Of a stretch of DNA of 45,338 nucleotides, positions 34,064 through 41,833 are shown piece after piece; the stretch's first letter is position 1; the number at the start of each line of letters is the position of its first letter. Below the pieces are notes generated by a model. The model saw only the letters and a list, made by a program, of their open reading frames with translations. It had not been told where the DNA came from and ran no database searches. The position numbers and the translations under genes were made by a program. The stretch is taken from the NCBI GenBank assembly GCA_013822345.1, contig PNKH01000062.1, positions 1 to 45,338 of the forward strand, read 5' to 3'. Source of the stretch: Isosphaera sp. Lineage in GTDB: Bacteria; Planctomycetota; Planctomycetia; Gemmatales; Gemmataceae.

Positions 34064-34154
34064 GTAGGGTGGGCCGAGCCCGGCTCTGCGGGCGAGTCCC
34101 ACCGGGCGTGGGGTGGTGGGACTCGCCCGCAGAGCCGGGCTCGGCCCACCCTAC
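34064..34154. repeat. Palindrome of the GTAGGGTGGGCCGAGCC family (copy 1)
   Basis: Perfect 40-nt arms at 34064-34103 and 34115-34154, 11-nt loop, between convergent genes. The outer bases GTAGGGTGGGCCGAGCC and inner GAGTCCCACC are shared with 38110-38258, while the middle of the arm differs. Confidence 0.9.
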
Positions 34155-34161
34155 AGTAACC

Positions 34162-35475
34162 TCACAGCCCTTCGACCTCCCACCCCTTCCGGTACGGCTT
34201 GCGGACGAAGGCGTTCGCGGCGTCGTGGTTGGTGAACTTCAGCGCCTTCGTGTCCCACTTCAGGTCGGTCTTCGGGAACCGCGTCGCCAGGCACCCGAGC
34301 AGCACCATCTCGGTCAGCGGGCCGGAGTAGCTGAACGGGGTCGAGGTCTCCCCGTTCCCGCGGACCGCCTCGACGAACTGCAGGTAGTGGTTGTCGCCCT
34401 TCACCTCCGGCACCTTGAAGTCCTTATACTTGTCGGCCGGCAGCAGGACCGGGGCGGCGATGTACGGCGAGTACAGCACGCCCTTCTCGCCGAGGTAGAC
34501 CGAACCCTGGTCGTTCAGCTTCCCGCCGGCCAGCTTCTTCACCTCGTCCGGCGGCTGCACCTTCCCGTTGTACCACGTCAGCGCGACCGTCTCGGCGGTG
34601 AACGCCGTGCCGGGGAAGACGTACTTCACCTGCACGTCGAGCGACCAGTTGTCGGCATTCGGCCCGGGGAGTTCCGAGCGGATGGAGAGGGGGTTGCCGA
34701 CGCCCAGCGCACCGAACACCGGGTCGAGGATGTGGCACCCCATGTCGCCGAACGTGCCGGTCCCGAAGTCGAGCCGCTTCCGCCAGTTCCCCGGGTGGTA
34801 GTAGCCGCCGGCGATGAACGGCCGGTCCGCCGCGACCCCGAGCCACAGATCCCAGTCGAACCCGGGCGGGACCGGGTCGGCGCGGTCCGGCTTCGGGTTC
34901 GTGTCGCCCCAGGACTTTCCGCTCCAGGAGTGGACCTCCTTCACCTTCCCGATCACCCCGTCGCGGACCAACTTCACCACCAGCTTGTGGACCGGGTGGG
35001 AGTGGATCTGAATCCCCATCTGGGTGACGAGCTTCTTCCCGGTCGCGACCTCGGCCAGCCGGCGGGCCTCGTGGACGGTCTGGGTCAGCGGCTTCTGGCC
35101 GTAGACGTGGAGCCCGCGGTTCATCGCCCGCATCGCGATCGGGGCGTGCATGTGGTCGGGGGTCGAGACGTTCACCGAGTGGAGGTCCTTCTCCTTGTCG
35201 AGGAGGACGCGGAAGTCGCGGTACACCCGGCAGTCGGGGAACTGCTTCTTGACGTTTGCGAGGCGGGTGTCGTCCACCTCGGCGACGGCGACGAGCTTGA
35301 GGTGCTTGCTGGCGGCGAGGGCGGTGATGTCGGACCAGGCCATCCCGTTGGCGCCGAAGCTGGCGTGCAGGACGGTCTCGCTCGGGGCGGCGTGGGCGTG
35401 GCGGCGCCAGACGTGCGGGACGGCGAGGGCTGCGGCGGCCTTCAGGGCGGTGCGGCGGGTGATGCGGTGTGACAC
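34162..35475 (-). CDS. Tat-exported Gfo/Idh/MocA-family oxidoreductase
   Basis: 437 residues from a GTG at 35475. The N-terminus has a twin-arginine signal (ITRRTALKAAAALAVPHVW), so export in folded form is expected. A Rossmann-like region (ASFGANGMAWSD, LVAVAEVDD), then NVSTPDHMHAPIAMRAM and VYGQKPLTQTVHEAR, where QKP replaces the usual EKP lysine motif, and the substrate domain with GDMGCHILDPVFGAL. Exported members of this family are abundant in planctomycetes and act on sugars or related compounds, some with bound NAD(P). It faces the DUF1080 gene divergently. Confidence 0.92.
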   Translation of the reverse strand: MSHRITRRTALKAAAALAVPHVWRRHAHAAPSETVLHASFGANGMAWSDITALAASKHLKLVAVAEVDDTRLANVKKQFPDCRVYRDFRVLLDKEKDLHSVNVSTPDHMHAPIAMRAMNRGLHVYGQKPLTQTVHEARRLAEVATGKKLVTQMGIQIHSHPVHKLVVKLVRDGVIGKVKEVHSWSGKSWGDTNPKPDRADPVPPGFDWDLWLGVAADRPFIAGGYYHPGNWRKRLDFGTGTFGDMGCHILDPVFGALGVGNPLSIRSELPGPNADNWSLDVQVKYVFPGTAFTAETVALTWYNGKVQPPDEVKKLAGGKLNDQGSVYLGEKGVLYSPYIAAPVLLPADKYKDFKVPEVKGDNHYLQFVEAVRGNGETSTPFSYSGPLTEMVLLGCLATRFPKTDLKWDTKALKFTNHDAANAFVRKPYRKGWEVEGL

Positions 35476-35552
35476 GGCGGGTACCCGGTGGGGAAGGGGG
35501 AGCCCCAAGCGTAAGCGACACCGGGGCCGGCCGCAACAGGTCATGGCTCGTC

Positions 35553-35619
35553 ACCCGCTCCCTGACGGTCGCGGTCCGCCCGGCACCCCGGCGAACCGCG
35601 ACCGTCAGGGAGCGGGTGT
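35553..35619. repeat. Palindrome of the CACCCGCTCC family (copy 2)
   Basis: Arms at 35553-35576 and 35596-35619, 24 nt perfect, with arm sequence CACCCGCTCCCTGACGGTCG as at 10871. Sits between divergent genes (Tat oxidoreductase and DUF1080). Confidence 0.88.
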
Positions 35620-35707
35620 GCGACACCTCGTGGGGCCGTCCCTTTCTTCGCGCGGCGGGGTTCATTACCCTGACTGTCCCGCCGACGAACCTCCCCAGGA
35701 GTTCCGC

Positions 35708-36505
35708 ATGCCCCGCCTCGCCGTCGCCGCCGGCCTCGCCGCCGTGCTGGCCCTGTCCCTGACCGCGCAAGAGCCGAAGAAGGACGAGCCGAAGAAGTAC
35801 AAGTCCGGGGACCGCACCCGGCCGCGGCCGAGGGTCGTCGACCCCGGCACGGCGAGCACCTCCGACGCCCCCGGCCGGCCGCCGGCCGACGCGATCGTGT
35901 TGTTCGACGGTAAGGACCTATCGGCCGAGTGGGTCCGCGGCGGTAAGAAGGCCGACGACACCAAGCCGACGTGGAAGGTGGAGAACGGGTACGCCGAGAT
36001 CGTCCCGAAGGGGGGGGCGATCCAGTCGATCAAGAAGTTCGGGGACTGCCAGGTGCACGTCGAGTGGGCGACCCCGAAGGAGGTGAAGGGGAGCGACCAG
36101 GGGCGCGGGAACAGCGGGGTGTACCTCGGCGGGTTCGGCGAGGTGCAGGTGCTCGACTCGTTCGAGAACGACACCTACCCTGACGGCCAAGCGGCGGCCC
36201 TGTACGGCAAGTTCCCGCCGCTGGTGAACGCGAGCCGGAAGCCGGGCGAGTGGCAGACGTACGACATCATCGCCCACCTGCCGAAGGTCGACGAGGCGGG
36301 GAAGGTCGTCCGGCCGGGCCGGCTGACGGTCCTGCACAACGGAGTGCTGGTCCACCACGCGGTCGAGTTCCCGGGGAAGATCGGGGAGTTCGGCATCTCG
36401 CTCCAGGACCACGGGAACCCGGTCCGGTACCGGAACATCTGGGTGCGGAAGCTGGCCGACTACGACGTGGGGGGGACCCCGCCGCCGGAGCCGAAGAAGA
36501 AGTGA
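35708..36505 (+). CDS. DUF1080 (3-keto-disaccharide hydrolase-type) protein
   Basis: 265 residues with a signal peptide (MPRLAVAAGLAAVLALSLTAQ). The concanavalin-like jelly-roll domain of the DUF1080 family is visible: IVLFDGKDLSAEW, WKVENGYAEIV, CQVHVEWATP, GNSGVYLGGFGEVQVLDSF, GKFPPLVNASRKPGEWQTYDI and ISLQDHGNPVRYRNIWV. Family members bind or cleave glycans, including 3-keto sugars; the substrate here is unknown. The Tat-exported oxidoreductase next door could make or use such sugars. It ends in a Lys/Pro tail. Confidence 0.93.
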   Translation: MPRLAVAAGLAAVLALSLTAQEPKKDEPKKYKSGDRTRPRPRVVDPGTASTSDAPGRPPADAIVLFDGKDLSAEWVRGGKKADDTKPTWKVENGYAEIVPKGGAIQSIKKFGDCQVHVEWATPKEVKGSDQGRGNSGVYLGGFGEVQVLDSFENDTYPDGQAAALYGKFPPLVNASRKPGEWQTYDIIAHLPKVDEAGKVVRPGRLTVLHNGVLVHHAVEFPGKIGEFGISLQDHGNPVRYRNIWVRKLADYDVGGTPPPEPKKK

Positions 36506-36575
36506 CCCCGTCCGAGCCCGAGCGCCAGCGTGGGTGTGCGCCGGACCCTCGCTGGCGCTCGGGCTCGGACGGGGT
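36505..36575. repeat. Palindrome of the GTCCGAGCCCGAGCGCCAGCG family (copy 2)
   Basis: Perfect 26-nt arms at 36505-36530 and 36550-36575, loop 19 nt, beginning at the last base of the DUF1080 stop codon, between convergent genes. The arm core is shared with 21750-21815. Confidence 0.88.
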
Positions 36576-36581
36576 CCGCCG

Positions 36582-37418
36582 TCACACCCGGAACAGCACC
36601 CGGGCGTTCTCCTCGAACACCATGTCGTGGTACTCCGGCGGGACGGCGTCCCGGACGAAGTCCCGGTACGCGGCCATCGGGGCGAGCGGCCAGTCGGTCC
36701 CGTACACGAACCGGTTCGGCCGCTCCGAGTACCGGATCGCCCGGGCGACCGCGTGCCCGACCTCGGCCGCCGCCTCCCGCCCGTCCTCCGACGCGAACAC
36801 CTCGTCCGTCCCGACCAAGAGCCCGGACAGGTCCGCCCACACGTTCATGTTCTTGTAGATCACCTCGGCCGCGTCGGTCGTCCACGGGTTGCCGACGTGG
36901 CACAGGACGAACCGGCAGTCCGGGTGGTCGACCGCCACCTCGTCGACCCCGAGCGGGTGGGCGAACCGGAGCTTGGCCCGCGGGGAGTAGGTGTCGCCGG
37001 TGTGGAACATGACCGGGATCTTGTGCCGGGCGGCGAGCTCGTAGTACCGGCGGTAGTTCGGGTGGGCGGGCTCGTAGTGCAGGTATCCGAGATACCCCTT
37101 CAGGGCGACCACGGTGCCGGCGGCGAGCAACTCGTCGACCCGGCGGAAGTGGTCGTCGCCGGTCCTCGTCGGGTCGGCGACGCCGATCACCTTGAGGCCC
37201 GGCACCTGGTCGGCGACCCTGAGGGTGGCGTTCACCCCGAGCGGGTCGTCGGGGCCGCTGTCCCACGCCCCCATCGCGAACGCGGCGGTCGCCCCGCTCG
37301 TCTGCATCTCCCGCCGCAACTCCGCCGCGACGACCTCGGCCGGCTGGCGGAGCAGGGGGGCCAGGGCCCCCGTCCCGGGGAGGTTCGGGGGCACCGCGTG
37401 GACGTGGCAGTCGATCAT
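36582..37418 (-). CDS. Amidohydrolase-family protein
   Basis: 278 residues from the ATG at 37418, placed so that the metal motif opens the protein (MIDCHVHAVPP, His5 and His7). Further family landmarks are VALKGYLGYLHYE, PVMFHTGDTYSP, FVLCHVGNPW and FVYGTDWPLAP (catalytic Asp). It fits the amidohydrolase-2/ACMSD-like group of TIM-barrel metal hydrolases or decarboxylases. No signal peptide. The substrate cannot be read from the sequence or neighbours. A longer frame to 37508 crosses a hairpin and is rejected. Confidence 0.9.
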   Translation of the reverse strand: MIDCHVHAVPPNLPGTGALAPLLRQPAEVVAAELRREMQTSGATAAFAMGAWDSGPDDPLGVNATLRVADQVPGLKVIGVADPTRTGDDHFRRVDELLAAGTVVALKGYLGYLHYEPAHPNYRRYYELAARHKIPVMFHTGDTYSPRAKLRFAHPLGVDEVAVDHPDCRFVLCHVGNPWTTDAAEVIYKNMNVWADLSGLLVGTDEVFASEDGREAAAEVGHAVARAIRYSERPNRFVYGTDWPLAPMAAYRDFVRDAVPPEYHDMVFEENARVLFRV

Positions 37419-37484
37419 CGGCGGACCCGGTGCGGGGCGGGCGCGACCGGGACAATGTAATCCGCGCTTCCCCCACCGGTTAGC

Positions 37485-37503
37485 GACGCATCGAAGATGC
37501 GTC
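37485..37503 (-). terminator. Small hairpin after exported protein gene
   Basis: GACGCATC (37485-37492), loop GAA, GATGCGTC (37496-37503), 8 bp beyond the minus-strand stop at 37512. No U-run. Confidence 0.5.
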
Positions 37504-37511
37504 TTCACCCC

Positions 37512-38018
37512 TCACGGCTTCGGGGCCGGCGGCGCCGGCGGGGCGGCCGGCGCCTGCGGGCGGAACTTCGTCAGGTCGTGGCGGCGGATCACCACCCCAC
37601 TCCCGTCCGGCCCCGGCCCCATCGTGTAGACGCCGAACTGCCCGGTCGAGGTCTCCGCCAGGTACAGGGCCGACTGCCCCTGGGTGATGTACCCGGTCAC
37701 CATCATGAAGTGGACATCCGCCCGGGCCTGGAGGTTGAACTCCGCGGTCAGGTCGACCTCGGCCCACCCGACGATCTTCCCCTGCAGCCGGTCGATCACC
37801 GTCCCGAGCAGCTTCCCGGCCTTGTAGTCGAGGAGCCACACCCCGTCGGTCTGCACCTTCGGGTTCACCGACACCGCCCCGGTGGCGACGATGAAGTCGC
37901 CGTACCGGTCGTTCGACGCCGCCCCCGCCGGGCGGGTCGGGGCGAGGAGGAACAGGGCCGCCGCCACCCCGCCCGCCCCCGCCAGCGCCGCCACCCCCGC
38001 CGCCACAGCCGTGCGCAT
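37512..38018 (-). CDS. Exported hypothetical protein
   Basis: 168 residues from the ATG at 38018 with an N-terminal signal or anchor (MRTAVAAGVAALAGAGGVAA). The mature part has beta-type segments (GDFIVATGAVSVNPKV, DGVWLLDYKAGKLLGTVIDR, GWAEVDLTAEFNLQARADV, FMMVTGYITQGQSALYLAE) and a Pro/Ala-rich end. It resembles small exported planctomycete proteins that I cannot assign further. It diverges from the exonuclease/phosphatase-fold gene across a repeat cluster. Confidence 0.78.
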   Translation of the reverse strand: MRTAVAAGVAALAGAGGVAAALFLLAPTRPAGAASNDRYGDFIVATGAVSVNPKVQTDGVWLLDYKAGKLLGTVIDRLQGKIVGWAEVDLTAEFNLQARADVHFMMVTGYITQGQSALYLAETSTGQFGVYTMGPGPDGSGVVIRRHDLTKFRPQAPAAPPAPPAPKP

Positions 38019-38109
38019 GCCCCGCCCCCCTTCGCGCCTGATTCCGGATGCTCCCACATACCGCCCCGGGCCGCCGTGTCCAGCCGAACCCGAACCGCAG
38101 CCGGCGGCG

Positions 38110-38258
38110 GTAGGGTGGGCCGAGCCGGCGCCTCGCCGGCGAGTCCCACCGAGGTGGGGTGGTGAGTGGTGGGACTCGCCGGCGAGGCGCCGGCTCGGCC
38201 CACCCTACTCGGAGCGTGGTGGGACTCGCCGGCGAGGCGCCGGCTCGGCCCACCCTAC
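38110..38258. repeat. Three-arm repeat of the GTAGGGTGGGCCGAGCC family (copy 2)
   Basis: Left arm 38110-38150 and right arm 38168-38208 are perfect 41-nt complements. A third arm, 38218-38258, duplicates the right arm exactly after a 9-nt spacer. Outer and inner ends match the repeat at 34064-34154. It lies between divergent genes. Confidence 0.9.
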
Positions 38259-38307
38259 CCTGCCTCCGGGGCACGCGGTAAGCTGTCTGGGCGAACCGGG
38301 GGGACAC

Positions 38308-39453
38308 ATGGCGCGGAAGACCGACGCGGGGGCGCAGCTCGCCCGGCAACTCGTCGCGGCGTTCACCGCCCTGCCGTGGAAGGCCAAGGCGGCGGTGGTC
38401 GCCGTGGTCCTCGTCGGCGGGGTCGCCTGGTACCTCGCCACCCGCGCCCCGAGCCCGCCGCCCGCCCCGCCCGCGCCCCCCGAGCCGGCGCCGACCGTGT
38501 TCCCGGAGGGGTCGAAGACCGTCGTCTTCTGCCTGTGGAACCTCGAGAACCTGTTCGACGACAAGGACGACCGCCGCCGCCAGCCGGACGAGGACTACGA
38601 CCGGTGGTTCACGGACAACCCCGCCGACCGGAAGAAGAAGTACGAGAAGCTGGCCGGGTGGCTGCTGACCCGCAACAGCGGGAAGGGGCCGGACGTGATC
38701 GTCGGGAACGAGGTGGAGAGCCCGCGGGCGGCGGAGCTGCTCCGCCAGGCCCTGAACGCCGGCCTCCCCGCCGGGGCGGCGAAGTACGAGCACGTCGCGA
38801 TGGAGGAGCTGGACGCCGGCCGGCACATCGCCCCGTGCGTGATCTCGCGGGTCCCGCTGTCCGGGGCGAAGCTCCTCGGCCGCCGGCAGCGGATCCTCCA
38901 GGTGAAGGTGACGGCGAACGGGCACGACCTCGTGCTGGTCGCGTCGCACTGGACCTCGCAGCTGACCGACAAGGGGGACAACCCGGACGGCGGGCGGGCC
39001 CGGTACGCGACCACCATCTACGACGCCTACGCGGCGGGGGTGAAGGCCGACCCGCGGCTCGACTACCTGGTGTGCGGCGACTTCAACGACGCCCCGGACG
39101 CCGACGCGGTCGCCAACAAGCTCCGCCTGACCGGGGACGCGAAGGCGGTGACGGCCGGGGGTGACGTGCCGAAGCTGTTCGGCCCGCTCTCCGGCAAGGA
39201 CCCGAAGGAGTTCGGGACGCATTACTACGGCAAGCCGCTGATCTACGACCAGGTGGGGCTGTCGCCGGGGATGCTGGACGCGGCCGGGTGGGGGTACGTG
39301 TCGGAGTCGGTGGTGGTGCCGACCGACGGGCTGACGCGGACCGGGGCGCGGGGCCGCCAGCCGTGGCGGTACGGGTCGGCGAACGACGACGCGGTCGGCC
39401 GCGGGTACAGCGACCACTTCCCGGTGCTGCTGACGCTCAAGGTCGCCCCGTAG
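38308..39453 (+). CDS. Membrane-anchored endonuclease/exonuclease/phosphatase-fold protein
   Basis: 381 residues. An N-terminal membrane helix (AAVVAVVLVGGVAWYLA, near 29-45) is followed by a Pro-rich linker and an EEP domain: VVFCLWNLENLFDD (metal-binding Asn and the acidic start), VIVGNEVESP (catalytic Glu), SHWTSQL, YLVCGDFNDAPDADA (GDFN) and YSDHFPVLLTL (SDH). All usual catalytic positions are present, so it is likely an active Mg-dependent phosphodiesterase or nuclease placed outside the inner membrane. The substrate may be nucleic acid, lipid or nucleotide. Confidence 0.9.
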   Translation: MARKTDAGAQLARQLVAAFTALPWKAKAAVVAVVLVGGVAWYLATRAPSPPPAPPAPPEPAPTVFPEGSKTVVFCLWNLENLFDDKDDRRRQPDEDYDRWFTDNPADRKKKYEKLAGWLLTRNSGKGPDVIVGNEVESPRAAELLRQALNAGLPAGAAKYEHVAMEELDAGRHIAPCVISRVPLSGAKLLGRRQRILQVKVTANGHDLVLVASHWTSQLTDKGDNPDGGRARYATTIYDAYAAGVKADPRLDYLVCGDFNDAPDADAVANKLRLTGDAKAVTAGGDVPKLFGPLSGKDPKEFGTHYYGKPLIYDQVGLSPGMLDAAGWGYVSESVVVPTDGLTRTGARGRQPWRYGSANDDAVGRGYSDHFPVLLTLKVAP

Positions 39454-39457
39454 GTCG

Positions 39458-39526
39458 CCGGGCCGCCACGGAGGGCGGCCCCTACCGGAACCGATCCGGT
39501 AGGGGCCGCCCTCCGTGGCGGCCCGG
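39458..39526. repeat. Perfect 32-nt inverted repeat, 5-nt loop
   Basis: Arms at 39458-39489 and 39495-39526 (outer end CCGGGCCGCCACGGAGGGCG), starting 4 bp after the stop of the EEP gene. It is followed on the plus strand by GGGATTTTTCCC, so it could act as an intrinsic terminator with a short U-run. Confidence 0.85.
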
Positions 39527-39690
39527 GGATTTTTCCCAGGGCCGTTCGGTGTGTGGGGTGGGGTGGTCTGGGGTGTTTCCCACCCGCTCCTGACGGTCGC
39601 GGTTCGCCGGATGTTCGGGCGAACCGCGACCGTCAGGGAGCGGGTGAACCCACCCAGACCCGAACACCGAACGGCCCTGGGATTTTTCCC
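39526..39690. mobile_element. MITE-like element with TIRs and possible target duplication
   Basis: A 141-bp unit (39538-39678) has 15-bp terminal inverted repeats, AGGGCCGTTCGGTGT and its complement, and contains a nested palindrome of the CACCCGCTCC family (39581-39608 and 39618-39646; one base is missing in the left arm). It is flanked on both sides by GGGATTTTTCCC (39526-39537 and 39679-39690) in direct orientation, like a target duplication. That flank is itself partly palindromic, so extension of the hairpin is the other reading. It encodes no protein. Confidence 0.55.
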
Positions 39691-39697
39691 GTCCGTC

Positions 39698-39727
39698 TTG
39701 CCCGGTGCGGGGTTAGAGTTGTATAGT
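39698..39727 (+). promoter_or_regulatory. Promoter candidate for tatA
   Basis: TTGCCC at 39698-39703 and TATAGT at 39722-39727, 18-bp spacer, 92 bp before the ATG at 39820. Together with the two preceding palindromes this accounts for the 366-bp gap between the EEP gene and tatA. Confidence 0.5.
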
Positions 39728-39819
39728 GGACGCAGGCCTGCACGCCACACGCCGGTCGGGGTTACCTTCAACCTCCTCCCGAACCCGTTTCCCGCACCAT
39801 CCCACGAGGAGGAAGTCTG

Positions 39820-40104
39820 ATGTTTGGTCTCGGCGGCCAAGAGATCCTGCTGCTGGTGGTCCTGGGCGTCCTGCTGTTCGGGCGGAAGCTGCCCGAGGTC
39901 GGCCGGTCGCTCGGCAAGACGGTGGTCGAGTTCAAGAAGGGCGTGAAGGGGCTCGAGGAAGAAGTCGGCGAGCCGGGCGGCGGCGGGGCGCGGGCGGCGA
40001 TCGAGCCGGAGCCAGTCAAGGCCCCGACCCGGGTCACCCCGGCGACCCCGAAGCCGACGTTCGACGACGCCCCGGCCGCCCCGACCGTGCCGCCGAAGGT
40101 CTGA
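39820..40104 (+). CDS. tatA: Twin-arginine translocase subunit TatA/TatE
   Basis: 94 residues. One N-terminal transmembrane helix (EILLLVVLGVLLFG), then the hallmark FGRKLPEVGRSLGK hinge and amphipathic helix, and a disordered Pro/Ala/Glu tail. TatA oligomers form the Tat pore or membrane-weakening patch for folded exported proteins, such as the Tat-signalled oxidoreductase at 34162. A strong GGAGGAAG lies 5-12 nt before the ATG. No tatB or tatC is in the window. Confidence 0.95.
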   Translation: MFGLGGQEILLLVVLGVLLFGRKLPEVGRSLGKTVVEFKKGVKGLEEEVGEPGGGGARAAIEPEPVKAPTRVTPATPKPTFDDAPAAPTVPPKV

Positions 40105-40169
40105 CCCTTGACGGCCCGCGGCGGGCGGTGTAAGACCGATGAATGAGCCCGTACCTCCGCGGGCTTCAC

Positions 40170-40242
40170 GGGCGATTAACTCAGCGGCTAGAGTGCGTTC
40201 TTCACACGGACGAAGTCACAGGTTCAAATCCTGTATCGCCCA
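40170..40242 (+). tRNA. tRNA-Val (anticodon CAC)
   Basis: A 73-nt cloverleaf: acceptor GGGCGAT/ATCGCCC, D arm ACTC..GAGT, anticodon stem CGTTC/GGACG with loop TTCACAC (anticodon CAC, reads GTG), T arm ACAGG-TTCAAAT-CCTGT, discriminator A. The CCA is not fully encoded (the next bases are CTCG). The integrase gene begins 111 bp downstream, so this is the likely attachment site of the element to the right. Confidence 0.95.
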
Positions 40243-40353
40243 CTCGGCTTAAGTCCTTACCCCTCCGAAGCTAAAGCTTACCCCGCGGCGTTCGCGGGTG
40301 CGGACGGATGACCCCTCGTTACGCGGTAGACTACCGCGGAAAGGGTTGGTCCC

Positions 40354-41409
40354 GTGCCCCGCACCCCGAACGCCGTCCCCGTTTACCGCCTCCACAGTCC
40401 CACCCGCCAGGCCGTCTGCACCGTCCGTCTCCCCGGCGGCGGCCGCTACGACCTGTACCTGGGAAAGCACAACACCCCAGCCTCCCGGGCCGAGTTCGGC
40501 CGGGTAGTTGCCCTGGTCGCGGCGAACGGCGGGCTGTACCCGGCGGCCGCGCCCGACCTGTCGGTGAACGAGCTGCTGTTCGCCTACCTGAAGTACGCCG
40601 CCGGGTACTACCGCACCACCGACGGGCGGCCGTCCCCGACAGTGGACCGGTTGAAGCAGACCCTGAAGGGGCTGAAGGCGATGTACGGCCCGACCCCGGC
40701 CGCGGAGTTCGGGCCGAAGGCGCTCAAGGCGCTGGTCGCGTCCCGGGTCGGGGAGGGGCTGTCGCGGAAGACAGTCAACGGGCGGATCGGGAACGTGAAG
40801 CGGCTGTTCCGGTGGGCGGTCGGCGAGGAGCTGGTCGGCCCCGACGTTCACGCCCGGCTGGTGACGGTCGAGGGGCTGCGGGCCGGGCGGACGGAGGCGC
40901 CCGACCGGCCGCCGGTCCGGCCGGCGGTCTTGGCGGACGTGGAGGCGGCACTGGCCCACATGCCGCCGCCGGTGCGCGCGCTGGTCGTGGTGCAGCTCCA
41001 CAGCGGGGCGCGGGCCGGCGAACTGGTGAAGCTCCGCGGGTGCGACATCGACCGGACCGACCCGGTCGCCTGGGTGTACCGGCCGGCGGCACACAAGGGG
41101 ACGTGGAAGGGGAGGGGGCGGGTGATCTACTTCGGGGGGCGCTGCCGGGAGGCGCTGGCCCCGCTGCTCGCCGCCGCGCCGTCGGCCGACGCCTACCTGT
41201 TCAGCCCGGACCGGGGCGAGGCGGACCGAAACGCGGCCCGGTCCGAGGCGCGGGTGACGCCGCGGTACCAGTCCCACATGGCCCGCAACAGGGCGAAGCG
41301 GAAGGGCGCCGCCCGCCGCCGGCCGCGCGGCATCTGCGCCTTAATGGGGTCATGCCGGTTGGCAAGGGCATACCGCCCGTGCGGACCGGCGGCGAGGGTG
41401 GCGCCGTGA
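40354..41409 (+). pseudogene. Tyrosine recombinase/integrase lacking the catalytic C-terminus
   Basis: 351 residues from a GTG. An N-terminal arm-like region (YDLYLGKHNTPASRAEFGRV), a core-binding domain (about 70-165, LSRKTVNGRIGNVKRLFRWAV) and the start of the catalytic domain with the first Arg (LHSGARAGELVKLRGCDI, Arg220) and Lys248 (AAHKGTWKGRGRVIYF) are intact. After about residue 326 (QSHMARNRAKRKG) the expected HxxR, His/Trp and Tyr motifs are absent, and a short unrelated tail (GICALMGSCRLARAY) leads to the stop. It should not cleave DNA. It lies just after tRNA-Val, as site-specific integrases do. Its stop overlaps the next start (GTGA). Confidence 0.8.
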
Positions 41410-41723
41410 CCGAGGAAGCGATCGAGCAGCTGCTACTGGAGGAGAAGTTGACCGTCGCGGAGGCCGCAAGGCTGGTCGGCGGGACGCACAACAGCACGGT
41501 GGTTCGTTGGTGCACCCCCAGTGTCATCCTGCCGGACGGTCGTCGGCTGAATCTTGAGCACCTGCGGTGCGGCGGGAAGATCCAGACGACCCGCCCGGCG
41601 CTGACGCGGTTCCTCGCGGCGCAGACCGCGGCCCCGGCCGACGCCCCGGCCCCGCGGTCGCCTGCCGAGCGGAAGCGGGCGGCGGCGGAGGCCGGACGTG
41701 AACTCGACGCGCTGCTTGGGTAG
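41406..41723 (+). CDS. DUF1580-like small HTH protein
   Basis: 105 residues from a GTG at 41406 that overlaps the integrase stop. The central part (EKLTVAEAARLVGGTHNSTVVRWC then GRRLNLEHLRCGGKIQTTRPAL) matches the planctomycete DUF1580 pattern: a helix-turn-helix followed by a beta-type segment and a final helix with a Thr-Arg-rich turn, like excisionase-type proteins. The C-terminus is Ala/Arg-rich. It probably binds DNA as part of the element. An alternative ATG at 41352 would overlap the integrase by 58 bp. Confidence 0.78.
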   Translation: MTEEAIEQLLLEEKLTVAEAARLVGGTHNSTVVRWCTPSVILPDGRRLNLEHLRCGGKIQTTRPALTRFLAAQTAAPADAPAPRSPAERKRAAAEAGRELDALLG

Positions 41724-41745
41724 TGACAACCGGTTGTCACTACCC
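41718..41745. promoter_or_regulatory. Perfect 28-nt palindrome over the DUF1580-like stop
   Basis: GGGTAGTGACAACC followed directly by its complement, with no loop. The dyad covers the TAG stop (41721-41723). With no loop it is a better candidate for an operator than for a terminator. Only a GC hairpin (41767-41794) lies between it and the next gene. Confidence 0.6.
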
Positions 41746-41766
41746 CTGGCGGGACGCAGGTTCCCC

Positions 41767-41794
41767 CGCGGCCCCGTACCACCGCGGGGCCGCG
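41767..41794. terminator. GC-rich hairpin before small HTH gene
   Basis: CGCGGCCCCG (41767-41776) and CGGGGCCGCG (41785-41794) with an 8-nt loop. It lies between the 28-nt palindrome and the GTG at 41834; possibly a transcript end for the integrase/DUF1580-like pair. Confidence 0.45.
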
Positions 41795-41833
41795 GCCGTG
41801 AGGCCGGGCGCCCTCCCCGACACGAGGTGAACC

